64,000 bases of DNA, from positions 133,369,228 through 133,433,227 of the forward strand of contig CM061235.1 of assembly GCA_030848705.1 (NCBI GenBank). The letters are read 5' to 3'. Shown here in pieces: positions 22,480-35,505 of this stretch. This DNA is from Heracleum sosnowskyi. Taxonomy: Eukaryota > Streptophyta > Magnoliopsida > Apiales > Apiaceae. Each line of letters opens with the position of its first letter. Within the stretch, counting starts at the first letter, position 1. Position numbers and translations under genes: made by a program. The notes beneath the pieces were generated by a model. The model saw nothing but the letters and a program-made list of their open reading frames with translations. It had not been told where the DNA came from and did not search any database.

Positions 22480-24650
22480 GAAAATCGGGAAAACAGTTCC
22501 TATCGATCAGATATGTCCAGATAATGGTACCGAGATTCAAGAACGACGATTCGACGCAGATCTTCTTCCTTGTAAGTTAGGAGAATTTGATGTAATGCTT
22601 GGAATGGAATAAGAGATGATACGATTAAGGTATGCAGAAGTAATTAGGGATATGTCCATTGAACCCGTTGAGGAACCACTGTAAGTAATTTTAATCACTT
22701 ATCCGAACACCGGGTTCATACCTTCTATCTAACTTCTCTACAAGACTTCCAACTTATTCTTTGTAAATAAAACCGTGGTTACAAGTATAGGTGGAAAGGA
22801 TATCACCCAAGTGAAATATCTGAATGACCACCCAAGCCTAACTTGAAGAGAACTGAGGCAATAATTTGGGTTAGAAATCCAAACCAGAAACAAGATCTTA
22901 ACCATAAACCGAACTAAGGATGATACTTTACAATTGTTCATTGAATATCCTTGGACAGAAAGAATTCTTTGAGAAGGTCATCTTATGTTGGGAAACCTGT
23001 CATTATTAAGCTATAAAATGCTGATGAGTTAAAGAGGAACTATTGATGTCGAGGTTGCAAGACAGCAGATTACCTTGCCAAGAATGTTCAATGTATAAGT
23101 ATGGTCCACATGGTAGATACAGAAAGGAAACTCCTGAAACCAGCAAGGGTCGCACTTGTAACTAGACTTGAAAATTGTTTTCTTGACGACTTACCAAGAG
23201 AAACCCACCTGACAAAAAGATAGTGTACTATTGATCTTACTCCAGGACCATACCTATTTCTAAAATGCATGACATAATGGCACCGGTCGAGAGACAAAAG
23301 AATTGGCAACTCAATTGCAAGAATTACTTAATGAAGGTGTAAGTTGACCCAACCTATTGGGGAACACCAGTTGTTCGTAAAGATGAAAGGTGGATCCATA
23401 AATTTACGCATAGATTATTGAGAACTGAATCAGATGACAATCAAGAGTAAATACCTTTTGTCCATAATTGATAACTTGTTGACCAGCTAAAAAGAGCCGC
23501 TTAAATTTTGAGGATTGATTTAAGATTTTAATTACCACCAGCTGAAGGTTTAAGATTATAATGCTTTTAAGGCTGCATTGGGAGACATTGCAGACACTAG
23601 GAATATCTACCGATGTCGTTTGGATTGAATGCCCCACCTGCTTTTATGGAATGAATAAACTATGTATTAAGAAGTACTTGGATAAGTTCAGGATTGAATT
23701 TATTGATGACAGCTTAGCAAGCTCAAAACTTCAAGAGAAATACTCGGAACACCTTCGTATAGTCTTGGAGACCTTAAGAAAAATGAAGGTTATATGCAAA
23801 GTTTTCAATGTGAAAGATTCTGTTGAAAAAGATTCAATTACAGGATATGTTGTGAGTAGTAAAGAATTAAAGTTGAGATACTAAGGACCCTAACAATAAG
23901 AGATATGAAAATATGAGACTATATTGATGATGTTATGATGGCTCGTAATGTGAAAGTAAGTGAAAGCATAAGTTATATGTAGATTATATCCCTTCAAGTT
24001 AAGAAAAACAGATGATATTTTGGAAATAGACTGATTGATCTGTTACGAAACACAAGTATGTTGAGCGGTAAGGAAGTAGGAATTTAGATTATTGATGAAG
24101 AGAGAAAGAGTTTGATCTCCAAGGATGAGAAACTTATTTGACGCATGTGACTCGACACTGTTAGGGAAATACCAAGTAGAAAGGAAAGGAGAAGATACAG
24201 CAAGGCACCAATTTGGATAACATTGTTGATTCAGAGATGATGTCAGGAAAGCTACACCAGGAAGTAATATCTACCAAATAAACTTTATGTATGTAGCGGC
24301 TTGGTGTGTATTAAATAGTAATTATGTAATAAGTCAGAGATAGGTCGTTGCCTGGACTTGTGGGCTGGAACTATCACTTGTTGTAAGAATTATACTCACT
24401 ATGATATGTGTCATATTTTAAGCATTAAAGATGATCATGGATCGTGGCGTCCTGAGTTTACTGATAGTGGATTTGGGGTCGACGCCATCATTTGTGTGTT
24501 GTGTAATGCAAGAAGGCTATCTACCTTTAGTAATGTCTTAGCAAAGGCACGCAACAGTAGTTCATTGATCATATTGATCTTTCAGTTATTCTTTTATTTT
24601 CCAAAGATAATTGCTTTGAAATCTGTCACTCGATGACCACAATTGTGGGA
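22480..24650 (+). pseudogene. Decayed Ty3/Gypsy protease and reverse transcriptase
   Basis: Near 22580-22609 a frame reads GEFDVMLGME, like the end of a Gypsy protease (FDVILGMDWL family motif). At 23392-23430 the translation GSINLRIDY, a stop, then ELNQMTIKSKY matches the first reverse transcriptase block. At 23699-23710 FIDD occupies the catalytic YxDD position within a 107-residue frame (23561-23884) that continues EHLRIVLETLRKMK, also typical of Gypsy. Frameshifts and stops separate these blocks, so no enzyme can be made. The order (protease before reverse transcriptase, forward strand) agrees with the primer site and polypurine tract. RNase H and integrase were not recognised with confidence. 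Confidence 0.8.
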
Positions 24651-24990
24651 CACTCATTATAATATGACGTCTTTTCACTTCAAGATATCATGGATCTGAT
24701 TATCTCAAATAATCTGGGAAGTATGCCAAGCAGGTTGGAATTTGCTAACCTTTGTGGTGAGATTGCCAAGAGTCAAAGTGGATCAGGATGCGAATAGAAT
24801 ACTAGTAACGAGTAACGTGTAGTGATACGACTGGGATTGTCCTATCCAAAAGAGCTGGTAGAGTACCAGACTAGAAAGAATGAGTATCAAAGAGTAAAGA
24901 ATGAGTATTACTGCAGATGCGACCAGAGTTGGAAGTTATTAAAAGAACCTTAATGACTTCTTGGGCTGATTCTGAGGACAGAATCCTTTT
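24651..24990 (+). other. Gypsy interior, 3' portion, no gene recognised
   Basis: Integrase and untranslated sequence would be expected here. Stops occur in all frames and no zinc-finger, DDE or chromodomain motif could be identified by eye. Confidence 0.45.
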
Positions 24991-25003
24991 AAGGGGGGAA
25001 GGA
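24991..25003 (+). promoter_or_regulatory. Polypurine tract of the Gypsy element
   Basis: AAGGGGGGAAGGA lies directly against the TGTAAC of the 3' LTR, the expected position of the plus-strand primer. Confidence 0.92.
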
Positions 25004-28000
25004 TGTAACATCCGGGAAATTAGGTGCAAATTTCCTATTTATTTAAATAATAAAAATGGTAATATTTAATTAGCTGCATTCTGTGTTTAAATTTTTTAAA
25101 ATATTATTCTGTGAATATGTGATGTGATATTATGTGAAGATGTGGGGTGATTAAAATTTTTTCGGTAATTATAAGTAAATTTGAGCCCGATAAAATTGTT
25201 TTAAGTAAATTAGTTCGAGACTCATTTAATTATGAATTTTGAGCATTTAAATATTTTGAGAATAATTTTGGATATATAAATAAATTTTATTAGTTGGATT
25301 TAATTATTGTAGAGATATTTCATTTAAAATTTTATTTTTACGGAATCATATTAGTTCCTCTAAATTTCAGTTAGTGGGCTAATAAAAGTGTAGTAGTCGT
25401 TATTCTTATCTTTAATCTACCTAATCTATTATATTCAAGAAGACTCCAGAAACTATCCCCCTTTTTATCTAAATACACAGAACACACGCACACACGCATA
25501 CACACAGCACACTATCAGAAAAAAAACCAAAGAAAACAAGCAGGACTTCTGTTCTTTTCTTCCCCGTTCGTTTCTCCACGCAAAACGCACCCCTCCCTTC
25601 CTTCCCGTTCGCGCGCCACCGTTGGTCCCAACGCCGCCCTCCCCTGCCGTTTTTCTGTCCAGCCGCCACCGTCGTTTCCAGGCCGCCGCTGCCGCCTGGT
25701 TCCGGCCGCCGCCGTCGCGCCGCCAACGAACCGCCGCAGCCCTCCTCCTCTGCTGGTTTTGTTCCAGCTACTGAGGTATAAAATCGAAACTTGGTATGAT
25801 TTAATCGTATGTTTCTATATATATACATATATATTTACGTAATTGAAATCCTTTGCTTTTCTTTTAAGAAGATTTGTTGATAGTAATAATTAGTTCTAAT
25901 TAATTCATGAAATTAATTATGTAAAATTTAATTTCGTTTTTATAATTTCTACTTGGCAAAATCGAACCCCTGTTTAGTAATTTGTTTTAATTAGTGTAGT
26001 AAAAACCTATTTTCTTTTGTGGTATTAATTATTAATTCTGTTTTTCATATGTAAATATTATTAGTTGTTTATAGTACGATTATGCAGGTTTTGTATGATG
26101 ATTTTGAGAATAGTTTGTATATTTATTAACGCGCAGTATGAAATTGTTGAGGTGATAAATTTGAGTTATTTAAAATTTGAATTCAGTCAACGTGGAGATT
26201 TAATAATTCGTTTACATGTGATAAGTTATTTTGTAAAAGTAATGTAAATTGTTAAATGTGTGTAGTTAATAAGACGGGATGTGTATAACTTGGTTTAAGT
26301 AAGTATAAGTTAGTTATCATTTCGTTTTGTTAAGTGAATCGAGTTATAATTACGTGGTGATTTTATAAGCTGTTTGATATATATATATATATCCATTCTC
26401 TTTCATTAGTATATGCTAAATATCAGTTTGAATTGTAATTTGATTAATATTAAGTAGCTAATAAGGTATTCTGCTTAGTAAATGGATTCGAAATCCATGT
26501 TTGTTTGAGGTTAGTATATAAACTTGTTATTTGGTTATTAGTTGAAGATTTGAATTGAAATTATTAATTGAGATTAATTGATAATATGGTTGTACAGAGT
26601 TTTGTCGAGGAAGAATAGATTTAAACTGATAATTGAGTTGATATTGGTTGAAACTCAATTGGATATAAGATATTGTAAAATAGTGGAGAGTTACTTTTGA
26701 TATTCAAATTAGTTTATTTTGTGTAACTCTAAACTTCGAGAATATTGTTAAAGATTGGTGACAGGTGATTATTATTGTAGATTACTGAATGATTGGATAT
26801 ACAGGTTATTGTGATGCTGTACTATGTGATCCGTCCTATGATTGGGGGCGCAGCATAGTACATGCAAAATTTCTGGTTAGTCCTGTTTACGAACGGGTCA
26901 TGCCGAAATTTCGTAAAAATCTATTTAATTGTTTGGTTATTTATTCTAAAGTCATTAGAGTTTAAAGAGTAATTGAATTTGATTATTTTTAATCAATTTT
27001 AGATAATAATGAAATTGATTTAATTGACCAATTAAATTGAGAATTAATTGGTGAATTTTATTAATTGATTATTATTTAATTTTGATTATTTATAAATCAA
27101 ATTTGATTATTATTATTTTCAAACTATTTTATTATTTTAGTATTTATTTATTCTTTATCTGTTTAACTTGATTGATTTGGACAAGTAAACGAGTTGTTTA
27201 TTTCTGCCTCTGTGCTATATATATATAAATGTATATGCACACACACATATATATGTGATTAAATGCTATTATGCACATTGCTGAGTTAAGTGTTGAACCA
27301 GCATGACAGAGTTGTAAATGTGTTTAGATGATAATGAGATTGGTATTTTATAATTGCAAGTTGTAAAGTGATTGGGTTAAGTTATGTGGATATTAGTTTA
27401 AAAACAGGTAGTTTGTTATAAATAGGGAAGTGCTGCCGAATTTTCGGCAGAACTATTAAATGAACAGTATTTGGTAAAAGTATATAATTTGATAAGCTAG
27501 TTTAAACGTATATGTATATGAGATTCTAGTCTAAAGGTATATGTAAAATGAAATGTGTTTATGTGTTCATGTGTAGCAAGTAAATGGTATAAGTATAGAA
27601 GTTGTCAGTTCAATCATGTATTATGTGTTATGTGAAAAATATGAAATCATGTGAACTAGATGAAGCATGTGCTATGTGCTACTTGGTAATAACCAGATTT
27701 AAGTAAATGATTGATTTTCAATTCATAGATAGTTTATATTCAAATCTTTATAAAAGGGAAGGCCAAATATTTTCCAAAAAGGATTTCAACCTTATTATGT
27801 GTTTAGGTGCTGCATGTCTGGGCGGGTTATTTATCATTATGTGTTTAGGTGCCGCATGTTTGGGCGGGTCCTTTGCTTATGTGAATTACTGCATGTCGAG
27901 GCAGATTAATTGAATAATAGATGAATTGTGGAATTGATTGTGGATGATTGAGTTAGAAAGTTTTGATGTTTGAAAACAGTGCAAACGTCCACTTTACGAA

Positions 28001-30061
28001 TAGGTCATGCCCAATTTTCTGTAGAAATATATGCGCTTAAGTTATAACCATTTATGTTATATAGAGGTTATAGTTGAGGGCTAATCTAATCTTATCCCAA
28101 ACTCCCGACAGTTTTATTTCCACAGCCGGCCGAGAAGAGAAAAGAAAAAGAGGTGAAAATCCCCTGGCCCGTGATTGAAAGCGGACACGCGGGTAGAGTA
28201 TAATTATTAATTGATTTTGTGCATAGCGCGGTCGAGGCAAGTTCCTTCTGACCCTTCCTCCTACTAATTATTTGAGAAATGATGATGTTTATATATATTG
28301 TTGAATTATTTTATGGAAGACATGCTTCAGAATGTTTGTGAAATGTATCATGCTAGTTTTTCCACTATAAATGCTCCTTGTCCGTAAAACGTAATCCATT
28401 GAACTTCCTCGGGCATCTTAATTGTTCAAGATGACCCTTTAAAGATGTATTCAGCTATGACTACTCTCATTTTTCGAGGTAGTTAAACATTTGTTGACTT
28501 CAATCGGATTTATTGTTCAAATCCGATAAACTTTATTTGAAATTCTCAGATTTGATTCATTGTTCGGATCAAAGTAGATATGTGCAGAATAGTGGATAGA
28601 TGAAAGGAAATTCCTCAGAAACTTCCTCTTAAACAATCATCCTAGCGCATTGGTATAGTGTTTTGATAAGTTCGAGTTGTTCTTATCTTTCAAGACGACT
28701 CAAAATATTTTGATTCAATTCAATAAACCTCCTTGTTCGAGGTTTGTTATTTTATTGTCTGGTGTGACATATTGTTCGTGTCCACACAATCATCTTTTTG
28801 TCAAAGGTTGCAACGGCCCATTGTTCGGGTCGATATCGTATAAATAGTAACTGGCAGTCGGCCAGAATAGACGAGATTATTTGATAAATCACTCAAACTC
28901 AGTCGTGTTCATTTCATTCTGGAGGAACATCTTTACTCCACTGGTCAACATGGGAGTGGCCCATGGGATTTTCTTTCTGATCAACACGAGGCACAAACTC
29001 GTGGTATCAAGAGAAGATTATATTTTATTTTGGCACAAATGTTGCCGGGTCGATTATTCGACCACCTTTTTGCTAGCAAAATGTTTTTGTGATACTTGAG
29101 ACATAGTAGTGATCGTGCTATGGGGTATCACGGGTGTACGGTACTTGAGACACGGCAGTTGATCGAGCCGTGGGGTATCGTAGAGGAGATAAGACCAGTA
29201 TCTGTATCATTCAAAGTTCAGTATCTGTATCATTCAAAGTCCAGTGTCCACATTATTCAGAGTTTGGTATCTACAGCATTCAAAGTTCGAATGCAATTGC
29301 GTTGACTTAAACGATTCGGTAAATCAGTGGACTTCTAGTCCGTCAGAAGAATTGCTATAATGTGAGTCTTGTGGACATCATTCCTATTATACCTCAAAGG
29401 TAGTGTATTCAAGTGCAAATGTGTTGAGATTAATGATTCGGTCAGTTCTTTGACCACCTTTCTATCAGAGTAAATTGTTAATCGATTATTGATTTGAGTT
29501 CCTTTGTATGACAAGTATTTTTTCCTCACATTTCTTTTATGATTAGTATGAGTAAGCGAGTCGATGGAATTTGCTGAGCACCTAGTTGCTCACCTTTGTT
29601 GTTAATCATATTTTACAGCTAAAGAGGAAGAAAGTTGATTCATCCCATACAGAGCTAAAGGGTAGATTGACAGTAGTTAATTGCATAGCTGTGGAACGAG
29701 AAGATTCAAGACGACGTTGAGAAGACGAGCTGATGCAGATCATTTGGATCTAGGGGCAGGCTATTGTATAAAGAATGATTTATAGTAAACCTTATATTGT
29801 ATAAGTAGTTTTGCCTGGTATACTTCACATCGAAGTTATACCAGTGCTATAGATTATATGTAAAAAGATTGTTGTAAAAGAAAGTTAAAGTTTGAATGAA
29901 ATTTTGTTCTCTTGTTTCTAGCCCTATAACCTAAAAGATTCTTGGTAGAGATTGGGGTCGTAGAAGTTATATTTGAGATAGATTAATGTTTAACAGGTTG
30001 TTTAAATCGAGATTTTAGCGTGACGACCAAATCCTCTGACCCAGGATTTGGGGGCGTTACA
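25004..30061 (+). repeat. 3' LTR of the Gypsy element
   Basis: A 5058-bp direct repeat of 14982-20040. By eye the only difference is one fewer A in the poly-A run near 25520. All internal landmarks of the 5' LTR recur 10,021-10,022 bp downstream. Confidence 0.95.
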
Positions 30062-30442
30062 ATATTAAAAGAGTCTTAAAATGCGTGCCGAGTCCCCATC
30101 CCCCAATGTAAAGAATTGAGGGGGATGGAAAGAGTGATATTTATAATAGGTATATGTATATTTATTTATAAAATTATAGGTATTTTTATAATTTTATATG
30201 TAAATATGATGTAAGTATGCTTAGCAAAAGAAACAAATGATGTAATAATATAACTTTTAATATATATTTGTAAAAGTTTTGCCTAAAATTTTAATATTTT
30301 AATATATTTATTTGTTTATTTGTTTATTTTCATATTTTCATTTAATATTACCTGAAACACGATAAAAAAGTAAATGACGACACGAAAATACATGAACACG
30401 AAAGTAAATGAATCCTAAATAAATCATATTTGAGTCGCATTT
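30062..30442 (+). repeat. Tail-only unit remnant, right part
   Basis: It starts with the second ATATT target duplication and continues the interrupted MITE (to about 30135), then the AT-rich end of the monomer down to gagtcgcatttg, where unit 2 begins. Confidence 0.8.
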
Positions 30443-30923
30443 GTGTATGAATCAGTTCTATTTGGTAGTCAACTTCAGTTTTTATGTAATGTATGTTAAG
30501 GCCTCGGTTTGTTTTTATTTATGAATGAATTTCAAGTTTAGCAAAAAAAAAAAATACTTGCAACAATCACAATAATATTATTAAACTTTAATTTTAATAA
30601 ATATGGATGAAACATTGGAAATAATCCATGTATGTTGTTGATGAGATTCAAGGATTTCACAATTTATACACGCCGCAGAGATTTGCAACAAATATATATA
30701 CATGGAGTCAATGGACAAAAAACTGTTAATGGTTATTTAATTTAATTTAAATACATCTCATAATATCATCCCCTTACCTTTTTAGATCTGTCAATAGCTA
30801 AGTTTCGAGGCTTCTGGATAACATTTAATTCTTTACCGAGCTCATTTTAACCATAATATTTAAATTCATAAATTACTGAAGATTGTCTAGTGATAATCAA
30901 CCTAATTGGCTACTAAGCATATA

Positions 30924-31182
30924 CTCTTTCCGTCCCATCCATTTCATTACATTTTTTTTGGGATGTCCAATTCTTTACATTCCAATTTTTTTCAAAAATA
31001 GTAAAGTTTTATAATATAAAAATTAACTACTTCTTCTCTCTTCCACTTTACTTACTTTATACCTTAAATATTGACGGGTTCCACCACTTTATTTATTCTT
31101 TTTACTTTTTTACTTATTTTACTTATATTTCTTAGACTCTGTGTCCAACTCAAATGTAAACAATTGAACGGGATGGATGGAG
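30924..31182. mobile_element. Stowaway-like MITE (unit 2)
   Basis: Same element and position as 477-743, flanked by TA, with small internal deletions relative to unit 1. Confidence 0.7.
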
Positions 31183-31446
31183 TATAACATAAGAAGAAAA
31201 ATTATAATTTTGTTTTTAGCAACATGTTTTACTGTATACGCTATATGCGTTTCAATTAATTTCCGAATACCATTTCATTAACGTATATTGATTTTCTTAT
31301 GTCTAATTACATAAATTAAAGTATCCTTTTATTAACGTATATAGTTTACTTTTGTATTTAAGGTTGTGTAATTATTTCACTGTAACCTCTATTAAAATTA
31401 ATATTAGCTTTTAATTGTACATTAATTGATATACATATAATTATAA

Positions 31447-31462
31447 TGCATGTGTATAAATA
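31447..31462 (+). promoter_or_regulatory. RY core and TATA box (unit 2)
   Basis: TGCATG (31447-31452) and TATAAATA (31455-31462), 107 bp upstream of the ATG at 31569. The arrangement matches the other units. Confidence 0.55.
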
Positions 31463-31568
31463 GTCATCCTTGGTGGTTCATTATTCATAAATCAACAAAG
31501 GGTAGTCTTGTCTCACGTCACAACACAAAAGCAATTATAATTTTATTACTCGTCACATTACAAAAAAA

Positions 31569-32419
31569 ATGGAGAAGATCTCAATTATGTTTATCATCTC
31601 TTTTGCCTTGATACTTTCTGTTTCTAGTAAGTTCAGTATCACTTTTTTTCGATAATTAGTAAGTTTAAGATGAATGTACACTATATGATTTTTAAAGACC
31701 AGTCGATCGGAAACAATATTATAATGTTATATTGATCACATTTTACTATAAATGTAATAGTAACAAGTATCATATAATATTATTAAAATATCTTATTATA
31801 TCATACTTACATGCATTATTTTATTAGGATATTTCTAGTGATATAATTGTAATTTTGACTTTTTTTATTTGTACCATTTTTTCACAGTATTGGTTTCTAC
31901 AAATGGTGTCATACCTTTGAGAATCCTCTAATTACAATTAACATTTGAAAAAAATTGCAAATAAAAAATGAAAAAATAGTAAAGATTAGATATTTGAAGA
32001 ATAATATACTAAATTGCTTGGTGTTCTAGGAGCGGAAACAAATCAAATTGAATTTATCTTTGATCTTTATTTTAAAATATTTAATGATGGTTAAAGAATT
32101 TCTTACTTTGATAAATAATAACACAATGGTAGGATTGAGAATTTCCCAAATTTATTTGAAAGGCTTGTATTGGTACATCTGCATGGCCTTGTAGTTCTGA
32201 GTTAATAATGGTGATTGTTGTGCAGGTTCACGGTGGTCAGACAAGGTGGTAGAAGATCCAGAAGTTGGTGCTCCTGACCAAATCATGAATGTTGGTACAT
32301 GCGAAGGAAATAGTGCCAAAGGCAATGCTACTTGTCTTTATTTATGTGATCACGTATACCATTGTCCTGGTGGTTTATGTTACTGTGGGCCAAGTAATAC
32401 TTGTCATATCACTTGTTAA
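31569..32419 (+). CDS. Small secreted eight-cysteine peptide (defensin-like or ESF1-like), unit 2, intact
   Basis: Exon 1 is 31569-31626, the intron 31627-32225 (GTAAGT...GTGCAG, 599 bp) and exon 2 32226-32419, giving 83 residues. The first 20 or so form a hydrophobic signal peptide (MEKISIMFIISFALILSVS), so the product should be secreted. An acidic linker follows (SDKVVEDPEVGAPDQ), then a core with eight cysteines spaced C-x10-C-x3-C-x5-C-x4-C-x-C-x5-C-x3-C. The CxxxC plus CxC pair is the hallmark of cysteine-stabilised alpha-beta peptides. Plant families of this kind include defensin-like proteins and the ESF1 embryo-surrounding peptides; I cannot choose between them by eye. Exon 1 (signal) plus exon 2 (mature peptide) is the usual layout of such genes. 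AATAAA at 32451 is a candidate polyadenylation signal. With unit 5, this is the best candidate for a working copy. Confidence 0.85.
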
Positions 32420-34261
32420 AGCCCATAAATATTTTACCGTTTTTTTATTAAATAAAGTGTATCGTTCTTTGCATCTTAAATATAGTAGCATATAGTCCGT
32501 GCGAAGCAAGGGTTACTTTCAATTTTTTTATTATTTCAATAATTTAAAATTATATTTGTGTCTTTTATCTTTGTAATAATATTAAAATATAATAATAAGT
32601 GATCGATACAGTTTAAATGTTAAATTTAATACGTTGTTGGTAGAAATTGAACCTTAAACTTATGTATATAACAAATTTTAATATTGTATCGAATTGAGTT
32701 TAATATTGTATCGAATTATAAAGTTATGTATAGAAAATTTTAATTTTTTTTGTAAAAATACTTTTTTTTGTTGTTGCAAAATATGGGTTTTCAGTTTTTT
32801 TTTTAAATACGATTTTTCAATCTAATGCAATTGGATGGAACCTTAAATGTAACTTCAATTATTTTTCAGAAAAACATAAAAAAAGTTGCATCTGTTTGTT
32901 TCTTATTACAAATCATAAAAAAGTTGCATTTCGTTACTTTTGGTTACCAATCGTATCTCTGCAAATATTTTTAAAAGATATTAGAGCTACAAATAAGTGC
33001 AAAGAAAATGGGTTTGTTAATAAGAGCTCGATGCTCCTAACCTAAGTACCTACTTACATAAGTTAGGTGAGTACAAATGATTTTTTTCATACCAATGTAC
33101 TTTGATAGTTGCATTATTATCCTTCTTACTCTTATATTATATAATAAGATATAGTAAGATACAATAGGCGTGAAACATATCTTATTCAGCATTTTGGTTA
33201 TGTGCCGTCAAATGAAGGGTCTATTAAATTTTAAGATATATAGATGATAATCGCTAAATTTAATGTTAAAAAATTATATTTGGTTATTAATAAAATTATA
33301 TTCAAATACTAAAAAAGTGTATTTTAATGATTTAAATAAAAAATTAAATATTAAAAAGTGCAACTGATCTAAATCAAGGGTGTGAATATATCACTTCCAA
33401 AAATTTATTATTTATTATATTCACACAGCCTCTTTACTATTTTGACTATATCTTACCTCATAAAAATCAAATTTGGCCGATTTCACAGCGCACACGAAAA
33501 TAAAAAAATAATTTTAATTTGATGATGATTTAACAAATATTATCTAACTAAAAATACTCGAAAACTGAAAAAGAAAATAAAATTACAAATTTTTACATTG
33601 TTTAAAATCGAGAATCTACTCATATTTGCTTTATTTTATTAAAATGCACTTTTTAGGATTTGAATATAATCCTACTAAAATGTAAATATACCATTTACTA
33701 TCAGATGCAACGATTCTCATTCGTCCACTTTAAAAGCAACGATCCTTATTAATTTAACGAAACAAAGACGGTGATTACCAAAATTTCAGATAAGATCCCT
33801 TCACTTATTATATATAAAGTATAAAATACGTGTAATTTACATTTTTTTCTTGCTAAAAAAATGTCATCCTTCTAAATAGAACCGCATTCTTTGAATATCC
33901 ATGAAAGATAAGATTTAAGTAACATTTCCGTCTAAAAAAATTAAAATCTTTTTTGCAAGTCTAAAAAAAATGTAATTCTTTATACTTGCAACAATTTGAT
34001 TAGAGGTCTTGAATTGGGGTTTTTGTTTGTTTGAGCAACTGGATCAAGTAGATCCGACAATTTGATACACACAAATTAAATGACATGACACGAAATGATA
34101 CGAAAATTTAGTGTTTGTGTTTATCTTTTGAGTACACGACAGAAAAGTACACGAATACGAAAGTACACTGCTTAGATTTTGTGTCCTGGTTGGATTTAGC
34201 ATTAGGGTAAACGACACGACACGACACGACACGACATAAATATATTAATTCATAAATAATA
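32420..34261. other. Unit 2 spacer, no gene seen
   Basis: AT-rich 3' flank and spacer equivalent to 4444-6266. It contains the eroded Helitron-like end (near 32493-32516; the hairpin reads ccgtgcgaagcaagg, so one arm is mutated) and the ACGAC tract near 34208-34235. No coding sequence was recognised. Confidence 0.6.
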
Positions 34262-34506
34262 CCTCTCTCTCTCATTTCTTTACTGTTTTTTACACTACTT
34301 GACACGCATTTGAAGGCTCCTATAAAGTATACCTCTACAACTTATTTTAAAACTTTATTTTTCTAAATAAAAATTTAAACATTATATTTTTATTCAATAG
34401 AAGAAAAAAATTTAAAATAATTTATCGGAGTATATATTAAAAGAGCCTTAAAATGCGTGCCGAGTCCCCATCCCTCAATGTAAAGAATTGAGGGGGACGG
34501 AAGGAG
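34262..34506. mobile_element. Stowaway-like MITE with internal hairpin (unit 2)
   Basis: Equivalent of 6267-6496, flanked by TA, right end GGACGGAAGGAG. Confidence 0.6.
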
Positions 34507-35238
34507 TAATATTTGTAATAGGTATATGTATATTTATTTATAAAATTATAGGTATTTTTATAATTTTATATGTAAATATGATGTAAGTATGCTTAGCAAA
34601 AGAAAAAAATGATGTAATTATATAACTTTTAATATATATTTGTAAAAGTTTTGCCTAAAATTTTAACATTTTAATATATTTATTTGCATATTTTCATTTA
34701 ATATTACCTGAAACACGATAAAAAAGTAAATGACGACACAAAAATACATGAACACGAAAGTACATGAATCCTAAATAAATCATATTTGAGTGGCAGTTGT
34801 GGTAGTCAACTTCAGTTTTTATGTAATGTATGTTAAGGCCTCAGTTTGTTTTTATTTATGAATGAATTTCAAGTTTAGAAAAAAAAAAAAATACTTGCAA
34901 CAATCACAATAATATTATTAAAGTTTAATTTTAATAAATATGGATGAAACATTGGAAATAATCCAGGTATGTTGTTGATGAGATTCAAGGATTTCACAAT
35001 TTATACACGCTGCAGAGATTTGCAACAAATATATATACATGGAGTCAAGGGACAAAAACCTGTTAATGGTTATTTAATTTAATTTAAATACATCTCATAA
35101 TATCATCCCCTTACCTTTTTAGAGGCTTCTGGATAACATTTAATTCTTTACCGAGCTCATTTTAACTATAATAATTAAATTCATAAATTACTGAAGATTG
35201 TCTAGTGATAATCAACCTAATTGGCTACTAAGCATATA

Positions 35239-35505
35239 CTCTTTCCGTCCCATCCATTTCTTTACATTTTTTTTGGGATGTCCCATCCAATTCTTTACAT
35301 TCCAATTTTTTTCACAAATAATAAAGTTTTATAATATAAAAATTAACTACTTCTTCCGCTCTCTTCCACTTTACTTACTTTATACCTTAAATATTGACGG
35401 GTTCCACCACTTTATTTATTCTTTTTACTTTTTTACCTATTTTACTTATATTTCTTAGACTCTGTGTCCAACTCAAATGTAAACAATTGAACGGGATGGA
35501 GGGAG
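35239..35505. mobile_element. Stowaway-like MITE (unit 3)
   Basis: Same element and position as in unit 1, flanked by TA, with right end GATGGAGGGAG. Confidence 0.7.

Larger units (their letters stand above)
14982..30061 (+). mobile_element. 15.1-kb Ty3/Gypsy-type LTR retrotransposon with 5-kb LTRs
   Basis: It has two direct LTRs of 5059 and 5058 bp, each beginning TGTAACATCC and ending GGCGTTACA. A primer-binding site follows the first, a polypurine tract precedes the second, and a 5-bp target duplication flanks it. The LTRs look identical except for one base in a poly-A run near 15500, so insertion was recent. The 4963-bp interior has only decayed Gypsy protease and reverse transcriptase remnants full of stops, so the element must have moved using proteins from a relative. 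LTR length suggests a Tekay/Del-like or LARD-type lineage, but that is inference. It interrupts a MITE in a tail-only unit remnant. Confidence 0.95.
30443..34800 (+). repeat. Tandem monomer, unit 2 (complete, uninterrupted)
   Basis: The least disturbed monomer in the window, 4358 bp. It starts tgtatgaatcagttc, holds the intact peptide gene and both MITEs, and ends at gagtggcagttg, where unit 3 begins without its first 18 or so bases. It lacks the intronic Helitron of units 1 and 4. Confidence 0.9.
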
